Origin: Meinhardsimonia xiamenensis
Lineage (GTDB): Bacteria > Pseudomonadota > Alphaproteobacteria > Rhodobacterales > Rhodobacteraceae
NCBI RefSeq assembly: GCF_900102905.1
Contig: NZ_FNFV01000005.1
Span: forward strand, 62,001 to 126,000
Direction: 5' to 3'
Length of the DNA: 64,000 nucleotides
Shown piece after piece: positions 20,219 through 27,622 of the stretch. Both the position numbers and the translations under genes were made by a program. Every line of letters begins with the position of its first letter. The first letter of the stretch is position 1. The notes under the pieces are model-generated. The model did not search any database. It was given only the letters and a program-made list of their open reading frames with translations, and was not told the DNA's origin.

Positions 20219-20248
20219 GGAATGCGCCACATTTCACGGGAATGCGCC
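20219..20248 (-). promoter_or_regulatory. Tandem 10-bp direct repeats upstream of pntA
   Basis: GGAATGCGCC occurs at 20219-20228 and again at 20239-20248, exactly 20 bp (two helical turns) apart, 70-100 bp upstream of the pntA start. A possible -10 (TATATG on the minus strand, near 20206) lies just downstream, so the nearer repeat would overlap the -35. A 6-bp hairpin (GCCGCC/GGCGGC) follows in the leader. The spacing suggests a dimeric activator or repressor; the protein is unknown. Confidence 0.45.
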
Positions 20249-20319
20249 CCTCAACCGAAAGTTTGCGACATCCTGCCGCGCGCGCGCAACAAAGTTTCGT
20301 GCCGGGTTCCCACGGCCGC

Positions 20320-20775
20320 TCAGATCCAGCGCCGCGTGCGCTCGGCCCACCGCTCCCAGGCCGGGCCGAAGGAGGCGCGCAGGCGGCGCTCCTCGGGGAT
20401 GATGAACCGCCGCTGCAGCACCCAGGCGAAGACGGGGATCAGCAGAAGCGGAAGCGCGGCCCCGAGCCAGACCAGAAAGCCCGCCAGAAACAGCACATCG
20501 CCGAGATAGATCGGATTGCGCGAGAAGCGGTAGATGCCTGTCGTCACCAGCGCCCGTGCCTCGCGGTGGGGCACAACCGTCGTGCGATGGCGGCGCAGCT
20601 CGACGACGGCGGCAAACATCAAGACCAGCCCTGCGGCCACAAGCACCGGCCCCACCGGCACCGACCAGGGCCCCAGCGGCGGCTCGGGCAGGAGCACCGC
20701 AAGCCCCCAGCCCATGGCACAGAAGGCGGCAAGCCAGACCGGCGGGGTGTCGATCCACTTCATGGGCCACTTCAT
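20320..20775 (-). CDS. Isoprenylcysteine methyltransferase-like membrane protein
   Basis: A 151-residue protein with about four hydrophobic helices and the C-terminal signature of the ICMT/PEMT-like family: TTGIYRFSRNPIYLGDVLFL, then RFIIPEERRLRASFGPAWERW. Members methylate isoprenylcysteine, phospholipids or other substrates; bacterial ones are mostly uncharacterised. Its substrate cannot be read from sequence. It lies upstream of pntA on the same strand but 170 bp away, and the pnt promoter candidates lie in that gap, so it is probably separate. Confidence 0.8.
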   Translation of the reverse strand: MKWPMKWIDTPPVWLAAFCAMGWGLAVLLPEPPLGPWSVPVGPVLVAAGLVLMFAAVVELRRHRTTVVPHREARALVTTGIYRFSRNPIYLGDVLFLAGFLVWLGAALPLLLIPVFAWVLQRRFIIPEERRLRASFGPAWERWAERTRRWI

Positions 20776-20976
20776 GGCGCCGAGCCTAGGCGTCGGGCGG
20801 GCGGCGGGCAAGGCGGCGCGCAGGGGGCGGAGCGGGCCGCTGACGCGAAAGCGCCGCACCGGCCGCGGCCGTCGTCTTGCAAGGACGCTGGCGAGTTCAT
20901 AGCTCGGGGGCGTGTTCAACGCCCTCCCGGCAGCCGGCATCCGGGGCCGTGAAGGAGGCATGATGGCAGGCCGACG

Positions 20977-22047
20977 ATGACCACAGCGATGCGATATTTC
21001 CGCTGGGCCTTTGCCGTGACGGCGCTCGGCATCGTGCTCGCCGGATGGCTCGGCTGGGTGACGCATGGCACGCTTTCGGGCGTGATTGCCTTTCTTGTCA
21101 TCGGCGTCGTGCTCGCGGCGCTGGAGATCTCGCTTTCCTTCGACAATGCGATCGTCAATGCCAACCGGCTGAAGACCATGAGCCCCGTCTGGCAGCAGCG
21201 CTTCCTGACCTGGGGCATCCTGATCGCCGTCTTCGGCATGCGCATCGTCTTCCCGCTGGCGGTGGTGGCCTTCGCCGCGCGCCTTGGGCCGCTCGCGGCG
21301 GTGGAGCTCGCCGCCGTGAAGCCGCAGGAATATGCCCGCATCATGAACGAGGCGCACCTGTCGATCGCCGCCTTCGGGGGGGCGTTTCTGATGATGGTGG
21401 CGCTCAACTACTTCATCGACGAGGGCAAGGAGGTGCACTGGATCCACGCCCTCGAGACGCGGCTGCGGCGGCTCGCGCCGATCCGGGGCATGCAGATTAC
21501 CGTGGTCCTCGTGGTGCTACTCGCCTTTGCGTCGCGGCTGCCCGAGGCGAAGAAGGCCGAGTTCCTGTTCGCCGGCCTCCTGGGGCTCGTCGTGTTCACG
21601 GTGGTCGAGATCGCCTCCCACCTTCTCGATTCGCGTGACCGCGCTCTCGCGGCGGCGGGGCGCTCGGGGCTCGGGGGCTTTCTCTATCTCGAGGTGCTTG
21701 ACGCGAGCTTCTCCTTCGACGGGGTGATCGGCGCCTTCGCGCTGACGCAGAACCTCTTTCTCATCGCCATTGGCCTTGGCGTGGGCGCGATGTACGTGCG
21801 CTCGATGACCATAATGCTGGTCGAGCGGCAGACGCTCACTCAGTTCCGCTTTCTCGAGCATGGCGCCTTCTATTCGATCTTCGCGCTGGCGCTGATCATG
21901 TTCGCCCAGTCGATGGTGCACATCCCCGAGCTCGTGACCGGCTTCATCGGCGCGGGGCTGATCGGGACGGCGCTGTGGTCCTCGGTGTGCTGGAACCGCA
22001 GGAACGGCGCCGCGCTCTCCGGGAGGCCGGAGACGGCGGGTGAGTGA
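20977..22047 (+). CDS. DUF475/TerC-type integral membrane protein
   Basis: A 356-residue polytopic membrane protein of the DUF475 family in the TerC/LysE superfamily. Two related halves carry acidic motifs inside helices: ALEISLSFDNAIVNAN near residue 50 and EVLDASFSFDGVIGAF near residue 230. TerC-like proteins are linked to metal ion (manganese, tellurite) handling, with the Asp residues of SFDN/SFDG as likely ion ligands. The start ATG 20977 is weakly preceded by GGCAGGCCGACG. I looked for a manganese (yybP-ykoY) riboswitch upstream and could not support one. Confidence 0.85.
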   Translation: MTTAMRYFRWAFAVTALGIVLAGWLGWVTHGTLSGVIAFLVIGVVLAALEISLSFDNAIVNANRLKTMSPVWQQRFLTWGILIAVFGMRIVFPLAVVAFAARLGPLAAVELAAVKPQEYARIMNEAHLSIAAFGGAFLMMVALNYFIDEGKEVHWIHALETRLRRLAPIRGMQITVVLVVLLAFASRLPEAKKAEFLFAGLLGLVVFTVVEIASHLLDSRDRALAAAGRSGLGGFLYLEVLDASFSFDGVIGAFALTQNLFLIAIGLGVGAMYVRSMTIMLVERQTLTQFRFLEHGAFYSIFALALIMFAQSMVHIPELVTGFIGAGLIGTALWSSVCWNRRNGAALSGRPETAGE

Positions 22048-22070
22048 GCGCGGCGCGCCCGGAAGGCGAA

Positions 22071-22131
22071 GCGGGGCTTGCGCCGCGGCCCGCAGGCTGC
22101 CTCCGGCGGGGGTATTTGGGCCAGGATGATT
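22071..22131 (+). repeat. Hairpin-plus-tail element, copy D
   Basis: A weak 5-bp hairpin (GCGGG 22071-22075 with CCCGC 22089-22093) is followed by GCCTCCGGC, GGGGGTATTTG, GG and CCAGGATGAT. It begins 24 bases after the DUF475 stop, in the sense direction, before dusA. The tail matches well; the stem is the poorest of the seven. Confidence 0.65.
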
Positions 22132-22230
22132 GGATCGGGGCTGGTTCGGTGCTTGCGGGCGGCAACTGGCCGTGGCAGCGGATGGCGCGCGCGGGGCAGG
22201 CGCGCGGGCGGGACGAGACATGGTGACGGA

Positions 22231-23238
22231 ATGAACGCAATCGGTACTGCGGCGCGGCTTTCGGTCGCGCCGATGATGGACTGGACCGACCGCCACTGCC
22301 GGTATTTCCACCGGCTGATGAGCGCCCACGCGCTGCTCTACACCGAGATGGTCACCTCGGCGGCGCTCGTTCGCGGGGGTGCGCGGCATCTCATCGCCTT
22401 CGATCCCGCCGAGCACCCGGTGGCGCTGCAGCTTGGCGGCTCGGACCCGGCCGAGCTGGCGCATGCCGCGCGGATCGGTGCCGATGAGGGCTATGACGAG
22501 ATCAACCTCAATGTCGGCTGCCCCTCGGACCGGGTGCAGTCGGGCTGCTTCGGCGCGGTGCTGATGAAGACCCCGGCGCTTGTCGGCGACTGCGTGGCAG
22601 CGATGGCGGCGGCGCAGGCGCGGGAGGTGACGGTGAAGTGCCGCATCGGCGTGGACGAGGACGAGCCGCGCGAGGTGCTGCCGCGCTTTCTCGAGGTGAT
22701 CCGCGCGGCCGGGGTGCGGCGGGTGACGGTCCATGCCCGCAAGGCCTGGCTCAAGGGTTTGTCGCCAAAGGAGAACCGCGAGATTCCGCCGCTCGACTAC
22801 GGCCTTGTGCACGAGATGAAGCGCGCCTTTCCCGATCTTCACATCTCGCTCAACGGCGGGATCGCCGGCCTTGCCGAGGCGCGGGAGCATCTGGCCGCGG
22901 GGCTTGACGGGGTGATGATCGGGCGCGCCGCCTATCAGCGCCCGGCCGACATCCTGATTGCCGCCGATGGCGAGATCTTCGGCAGCGCGCCGCGGTTTTC
23001 CGACCCCGTCGAGGTGGCCCGGGCGATGCGCCCCTATCTCGCGCGCCATCTCGAGGCGGGCGGGCGGCTGCACGCGGTCACGCGGCACATGCTGGGGCTT
23101 TTCGCCGGCCGTCCGGGCGCGCGGCTGTGGCGGCGCATGCTCTCGGAGGGGGCAGCGCGGCCGGGCGCGGGCCTTGAGGCCTATGACGCGGCGCTTTCGG
23201 CGGTGGAGGAGGCGGCTGCGGAACTTTCCGCGTCCTGA
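22231..23238 (+). CDS. dusA: tRNA-dihydrouridine synthase A
   Basis: A 335-residue FMN enzyme that reduces uridines in the tRNA D-loop. The N-terminal LSVAPMMDWTDRHCRYFHR is diagnostic of DusA. The catalytic Cys lies in INLNVGCPSDRVQSGCFGA; Lys, His and Arg residues of KCRIGVDE and VTVHARKAWLKGLSPKENR bind FMN and tRNA. Length is normal. I start it at ATG 22231; a TTG frame beginning at 22078 would run back through repeat copy D. It is alone on this strand, convergent with the DUF1289 gene, with only 10 bp between the stops. Confidence 0.93.
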   Translation: MNAIGTAARLSVAPMMDWTDRHCRYFHRLMSAHALLYTEMVTSAALVRGGARHLIAFDPAEHPVALQLGGSDPAELAHAARIGADEGYDEINLNVGCPSDRVQSGCFGAVLMKTPALVGDCVAAMAAAQAREVTVKCRIGVDEDEPREVLPRFLEVIRAAGVRRVTVHARKAWLKGLSPKENREIPPLDYGLVHEMKRAFPDLHISLNGGIAGLAEAREHLAAGLDGVMIGRAAYQRPADILIAADGEIFGSAPRFSDPVEVARAMRPYLARHLEAGGRLHAVTRHMLGLFAGRPGARLWRRMLSEGAARPGAGLEAYDAALSAVEEAAAELSAS

Positions 23239-23248
23239 AGCGGGCGGC

Positions 23249-23509
23249 TCAGTCCTTGCCTGCGCCGCGCGCCTGCCGGCGGGCCGCGCCGCGCGCCCGG
23301 CCGCCGCGGCGCCGGGCGATGCGGCCCGCGCGCGCGGGCAGCTCCCCGATCACCTGCCGGCGTTCATCGGGGGTCATGGCGCTCCAGCGGGCGATTTCCT
23401 CGATGCTGCGCAGGCAGCCCACGCAGAGCCGCGCCTCGGGGTGGATCACGCAGACCTTCACGCAGGGGCTTTCCACCTCGTCGCGGCGCCAGATGTCGTC
23501 ACTCGCCAC
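23249..23509 (-). CDS. DUF1289 protein
   Basis: An 86-residue DUF1289 protein with four conserved cysteines, [20 protein letters not shown], which look like a small metal or iron-sulfur site, followed by [17 protein letters not shown]. The C-terminal tail is Arg- and Gly-rich and basic. I start it at GTG 23509, 11 bases inside the end of ruvX and behind GGGAG, because longer frames add unrelated residues. The function of the family is unknown. Confidence 0.82.
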   Translation of the reverse strand: MASDDIWRRDEVESPCVKVCVIHPEARLCVGCLRSIEEIARWSAMTPDERRQVIGELPARAGRIARRRGGRARGAARRQARGAGKD

Positions 23510-23987
23510 CGGCGCGCTCCCTGTGGAGATGGGCGAGCCGGTCGAGCGCGCCCTGAAGGATGTAGCCGGCGGCGACATGGTCGATCACCTCGCCGCGCCG
23601 CCTGCGCGACGCATCCGCCTCGAGGAGCGCGCGCTCGGCGGCCACGGTGGACAGGCGCTCGTCCCAGAAGGTGATGGGCAGATCGACAAGGCGTGCAAGG
23701 TTGCGGGCAAAGGCGCGGGTTGACTGGGCGCGGGGGCCTTCGCTGCCGTCCATGTTGCGCGGCAGGCCGAGGACAAGGCCCACGATGGCGCGCTCGGCGA
23801 CGAGCGCAAGCAGCGCCTCGGCATCGAGCGTGAACTTGCGCCGCCGGATCGTCGTCAGCGGGCTCGCCACGCGGCGTGAGGTGTCAGAGACCGCGACACC
23901 AATCGTCTTCGTCCCCAGATCGAGGCCCGCGAGCGCCCCCTGGGCGGGCAGGGCGGCCGCGAAATCCGCGATCTCCTCGAAGATCAC
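23499..23987 (-). CDS. ruvX: Putative pre-16S rRNA nuclease / Holliday junction resolvase
   Basis: A 162-residue RNase H-like nuclease of the YqgF/RuvX family. The first acidic residue is in [17 protein letters not shown]; later motifs are [19 protein letters not shown] and [13 protein letters not shown], with a final Asp in [16 protein letters not shown]. YqgF trims pre-16S rRNA in E. coli; the resolvase role is less certain. It starts at GTG 23987, overlapping the ccmI stop (GTGA), and its end overlaps the DUF1289 gene. Confidence 0.92.
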   Translation of the reverse strand: MIFEEIADFAAALPAQGALAGLDLGTKTIGVAVSDTSRRVASPLTTIRRRKFTLDAEALLALVAERAIVGLVLGLPRNMDGSEGPRAQSTRAFARNLARLVDLPITFWDERLSTVAAERALLEADASRRRRGEVIDHVAAGYILQGALDRLAHLHRERAGGE

Positions 23988-25216
23988 TGCGCCACCCCCG
24001 CGCGCTCGGCCGCCGCGCGCACCGTGGCAAGTGCGGCGGTGTCTCCGGCGAAGACCTCCTGCGCCTCGCTCCAGATCCGCGCCGCCTCCTCGCCCCGGCC
24101 CAGCACGCCAAGTGCGGTGACAAGCCGCGCCCAGTCCTCGGGCGGGCCGCCCTCGGAGGCGAGGCGGTCGGAAAGCCGCGCCACCATGCCCTCGATCATT
24201 GCCTGGCGCTCCTGGACGCTCATCTGGCCCGCGGCCTCGATGTCCTCGGCCGTGGGCCCAGGCCGGGCGCCGCCGGCGGAGGGCGGGCTGTAGCGGATGC
24301 CGGCATCCGCGGCGATCTCGGTGATTCGCTCGCGGATCGGCGCCGCCCAGGGCGCATTGGGCGCGCTCTCCTCCAGAAGCGGGCGCCAGATGCGGAAGGT
24401 CACATCGGGCCGGCCGTTCTGGGCAAACATCAGCCCCGAGTAGAAGCGCGCCACCGGATTGTGCGGGTCATCCGCGAGTACCCGGCTCAAGGCGGCTTCC
24501 GCCTCAGGCGAGACGTAGCCGTTCGCTGCCCGGATCATCAGTTCGGCAAGCGTCAGCCAGTCCTCGGGCGAAGCGGACTCGCCCTTCAGCTCGATGACCT
24601 TGGCCTGAGCCCGCCAGGCGGCGCCGTAATTGCCGATGCGCGCCTCGTTCTGAGCGAGCAGGATCTGCCCCTGCAGATCGTCCGGCCGTCCGGCGACCAC
24701 CTCGCGCAGCCTCTCCATCAGCTCGGCATAGCGCGGATCGAGCTCGGCCATCGAGGGCGGCGTCTGGCCGATCTCGGCCTCCATCTCGGCCTGGCGCGGG
24801 CGCTCGGCGCGCGCCTTCTCGGCCTCGGCCAGCCGCTCGGAAAGGGGCAGGTCGGGATAGCCCGGTGCACCCAGATAGCGGTAGGCGGCAAGCGAGCCGG
24901 CGGTGACGACGATCACCGCGAGCGCCGCGGCCGCCAGCGTTGCCCCGCGCGGTGCCGCGCCCGCGCGCTGCCTGCCGCGCGCGGCGCGGTCTGCCTCGAG
25001 CAGGCGGCGCTTGATTTCCAGCCGGGCGCGCTCGGCCTCCTCGGCGCCGATCACGCCGCGGGCAAGGTCGCGATCCACCTCGGCAAGCTGGTCGCGGTAG
25101 ACCTGAATGTCGGTCGCCTCGGCGCCGTCCTCCCCGCTCTGCCCGCGCACAAGCGCAAGCGCGATGCCGCCCGCCACGGCGAGCGCGAAGAGCGCGGCGA
25201 CTGTCCAGAAGATCAT
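23984..25216 (-). CDS. ccmI: Cytochrome c biogenesis protein CcmI
   Basis: A 410-residue membrane protein of system I cytochrome c maturation. Two N-terminal membrane helices (residues 1-23 and about 91-113) flank a cytoplasmic loop with a leucine-zipper-like stretch ([21 protein letters not shown]). The periplasmic C-terminal part has TPR repeats, such as [26 protein letters not shown], that hold apocytochrome c. I start it at ATG 25216 ([12 protein letters not shown]); the longer frame adds a basic stretch ahead of the first helix. The other ccm genes are not in the window; it is followed directly by ruvX. Confidence 0.9.
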   Translation of the reverse strand: MIFWTVAALFALAVAGGIALALVRGQSGEDGAEATDIQVYRDQLAEVDRDLARGVIGAEEAERARLEIKRRLLEADRAARGRQRAGAAPRGATLAAAALAVIVVTAGSLAAYRYLGAPGYPDLPLSERLAEAEKARAERPRQAEMEAEIGQTPPSMAELDPRYAELMERLREVVAGRPDDLQGQILLAQNEARIGNYGAAWRAQAKVIELKGESASPEDWLTLAELMIRAANGYVSPEAEAALSRVLADDPHNPVARFYSGLMFAQNGRPDVTFRIWRPLLEESAPNAPWAAPIRERITEIAADAGIRYSPPSAGGARPGPTAEDIEAAGQMSVQERQAMIEGMVARLSDRLASEGGPPEDWARLVTALGVLGRGEEAARIWSEAQEVFAGDTAALATVRAAAERAGVAQ

Positions 25217-25437
25217 CTCGGGCCTCTCCCTTTCATGGTCCTCCCATCTAGGCCGCCACGACGGAAGGGAAAAGGCCCGCGGCTTCACCGATGTGTAACC
25301 GCGCGCGCCGATCCGGCGCCCGGGCGCGCATCACCATGTCGGAAAACCCCGCCTGAGTGCCGCACTCCGCCTTGGCAAGCGCGCGCCCGCGCGGCATACC
25401 CCGGGCGCGAGGGGCCCTAGCTCCGGGGGATCGGTCC

Positions 25438-26682
25438 ATGAAACGCTATTCCGCCTTTGCCATCGTCCGCGAGGCGTTCCGCCAGCACACCGGCTGGCCG
25501 CGCGCCTGGGCCTCGCCCGAGCCGCGCGAGCGCTACGACGTGATCATCGTCGGCGCCGGCGGACACGGCCTTGCCACCGCCTATTACCTCGGCCGCAACT
25601 TCGGCATCACCAATGTCGCGGTGCTCGAGAAGGGCTGGCTTGGCGGCGGCAACACCGGGCGCAACACCACCATCATCCGCTCCAACTACCTGCAGGATGC
25701 CTCCGCGGCGATCTATGAGAAGGCGCGCTCGCTCTACGAGACGCTGAGCCAGGAGCTGAACTTCAACCTGATGTTCAGCCCCCGCGGGGTGATGATGCTC
25801 GCCCAGACCGAGCATGAGGTGCGCGGCTACAGGCGCACCGCCGAGGCCAATGCGCTGCAGGGGGTGGAAACCGAATTCATCGGGCGCGAGCGCGTGAAGG
25901 AGCTCTGCCCGATCATCAACATCGAGGGCCCGCGCTATCCTGTCCTCGGCGCGCTCTGGCAGCCGCGCGGCGGCACCGCGCGCCACGATGCGGTGGCCTG
26001 GGGCTATGCGCGCGCCTGCTCGGACATGGGCATGCACATCATCCAGAGGTGCGAGGTCACCGGCATCCGCACCGAGGGCGGGCGCGTCACCGGGGTGAGC
26101 ACCACCCGCGGCGACATCGGCTGCAACAAGCTCGGCATCGTCGTTGCCGGGCACTCGGGCGTGCTCGCGCAGATGGCCGGCTTCCGCCTGCCCATCGAGA
26201 GCGTGGCGCTGCAGGCGATGGTCTCCGAGCCCGTCAAGCCCTGCATGGACGTGGTGGTGATGGCCAACACCGTGCACGGCTACATGAGCCAGTCCGACAA
26301 GGGCGAGATGGTGATCGGCGGCGGCGCGGACGGCTTCAATAACTACACCCAGAGGGGCTCCTTCCACCACATCGAGGAGACGGTGCGCGCGCTGTGCGAG
26401 ACCTTCCCGATCATCTCGCGGCTGAAGATGCTGCGTCAGTGGGGCGGGATCGTGGACATGACCGGCGACCGCTCGCCGATCATCTCGAAAACGCCGGTTG
26501 AGAACATCTTCATCAACTGCGGCTGGGGCACCGGCGGCTTCAAGGCCATCCCCGGCTCGGGCTGGGCGATGGCCGAGCTGATGGTCAAGGGCGAAAGCCC
26601 GCTCGCCGCCGAGTTCGGGCTGAACCGCTTCCGCGAAGGCCGCTTCATCGACGAATCCGTCGCCGCGGGGGTGGCGCACTGA
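25438..26682 (+). CDS. soxB: Sarcosine oxidase subunit beta
   Basis: The 414-residue flavin subunit of heterotetrameric sarcosine oxidase, which turns sarcosine and oxygen into glycine, peroxide and a one-carbon unit on folate. The FAD Rossmann motif is VIIVGAGGHGLATAYYL (residues 35-51). His183 in GGTARHDAVAWGY matches in position the histidine that binds FMN covalently in Corynebacterium SoxB (inference). I start it at ATG 25438. The next gene overlaps its stop by one base. The sox genes point to growth on glycine betaine or choline derivatives. Confidence 0.94.
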   Translation: MKRYSAFAIVREAFRQHTGWPRAWASPEPRERYDVIIVGAGGHGLATAYYLGRNFGITNVAVLEKGWLGGGNTGRNTTIIRSNYLQDASAAIYEKARSLYETLSQELNFNLMFSPRGVMMLAQTEHEVRGYRRTAEANALQGVETEFIGRERVKELCPIINIEGPRYPVLGALWQPRGGTARHDAVAWGYARACSDMGMHIIQRCEVTGIRTEGGRVTGVSTTRGDIGCNKLGIVVAGHSGVLAQMAGFRLPIESVALQAMVSEPVKPCMDVVVMANTVHGYMSQSDKGEMVIGGGADGFNNYTQRGSFHHIEETVRALCETFPIISRLKMLRQWGGIVDMTGDRSPIISKTPVENIFINCGWGTGGFKAIPGSGWAMAELMVKGESPLAAEFGLNRFREGRFIDESVAAGVAH

Positions 26683-27203
26683 TGCGCGCGGGCGCGGCCC
26701 TCACCCTCGCCACGCTGCTGCTTCTGGCAGGCGCTCCGGCGCGCGCCTTCCACGACGAGTTCGGCGACACCTACCAGCTGCGCCTTGGCGACTTCACGCT
26801 CGTCGGCCGCTACCGCGCCGGCTCCTGCGCGCTGCAGGGCAGCTTCCGCAGCCTGCGGGGCGCGCGCACCATTTTCACCGTCTACTGGCTGCCCGGCCGC
26901 TCGCTCCATCTGGCCACCCATCACTCGCAGGTGGCGCGGGTCAGCGGCCGGCAGACGATGCAGTTCCGCTTTCCCGACGGCACGGCGATGGCCTTCGCCA
27001 CCACCCGCAACGGCAACCAGCTGCAGACGCGAATTGGCTTCGGCGCGGCCGCGCAGCGCTTCTACGAGGCGATCGAGCGCAACCCGTCCATGCGCATCGA
27101 GCTTCCGGCAGTGGGCGACGCGGTCAATGTCAGCCTCGAGCAGCGCGAGGAGGCCGTGGCCGCGATGTTCCACTGCCGCGACGACTACCTGCACAGGAGA
27201 TGA
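26682..27203 (+). CDS. Secreted protein of unknown function inside the sox operon
   Basis: A 173-residue protein with a clear Sec signal peptide (MRAGAALTLATLLLLAGAPARA, cleavage likely after Ala22) and a mature part rich in beta-type segments, such as FTVYWLPGRSLHLATHHS. I do not recognise its family. It starts one base inside soxB and ends 4 bases before soxD, so it is cotranslated with sarcosine oxidase although the enzyme itself is cytoplasmic. Two cysteines in the mature chain could form a disulfide. I know of no standard sox operon with this gene between B and D. Confidence 0.78.
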   Translation: MRAGAALTLATLLLLAGAPARAFHDEFGDTYQLRLGDFTLVGRYRAGSCALQGSFRSLRGARTIFTVYWLPGRSLHLATHHSQVARVSGRQTMQFRFPDGTAMAFATTRNGNQLQTRIGFGAAAQRFYEAIERNPSMRIELPAVGDAVNVSLEQREEAVAAMFHCRDDYLHRR

Positions 27204-27207
27204 GGCG

Positions 27208-27537
27208 ATGCTGATCCTGCACTGCCCCTATTGCGGCGTGATGGCCGACGAGACCGAGCTCGCCCCCGGCGGCGAGGCGCATCTGCGCCGCGCCGGCCCC
27301 GAAAGCTCCGACGAGGAATTCATGGCCTATCTCTTCGAGCGCGAGAACCCGCGCGGCGTGCATTTCGAGCGCTGGCGCCACGCGCTGGGCTGCGGCAAGT
27401 GGTTCCACGCCGCGCGCGACACCGCCACGCTCGAGGTCTTCGGCACCTATCCCGCGCAAGTGACCGAACCGCCCGAGGCGCTTCTCGAGACGATCCGCGA
27501 AAAGCGCCCCGGCTGGCAGTGGAGGGATCTGAAATGA
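27208..27537 (+). CDS. soxD: Sarcosine oxidase subunit delta
   Basis: The 109-residue zinc-binding small subunit of heterotetrameric sarcosine oxidase. Ligand residues lie in LHCPYCGV, RWRHALGCGKWFHAARD. The start ATG 27208 follows AGGAGATGAGGCG. The repeat copy E begins 3 bases after its stop, so soxD and soxA are separated by 85 bp, unlike the tight spacing in the rest of the operon. Confidence 0.92.
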   Translation: MLILHCPYCGVMADETELAPGGEAHLRRAGPESSDEEFMAYLFERENPRGVHFERWRHALGCGKWFHAARDTATLEVFGTYPAQVTEPPEALLETIREKRPGWQWRDLK

Positions 27538-27539
27538 TC

Positions 27540-27591
27540 CATCATCCTGGTTCAAATACCCCCGCCGGAGGCAGGCGCGCGCCAGCGCGCC
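27540..27591 (-). repeat. Hairpin-plus-tail element, copy E
   Basis: Read on the minus strand, a 7-bp hairpin (GGCGCGC with GCGCGCC, 4-nt loop, 27574-27591) is followed by GCCTCCGGC, GGGGGTATTTG, AA and CCAGGATGATG. It lies inside the sox operon between soxD and soxA, antisense to both. Confidence 0.7.
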
Positions 27592-27622
27592 TCACCCCGC
27601 CCCGCACCGGGAGGGCCCGCCG

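Noticed and set aside
20880-20976. Manganese (yybP-ykoY) riboswitch before the DUF475/TerC gene
   Set aside because: The gene family makes it worth checking, and a GC hairpin (GGGGGCGT...ACGCCCTCC) is there, but the conserved riboswitch core sequences are not visible.
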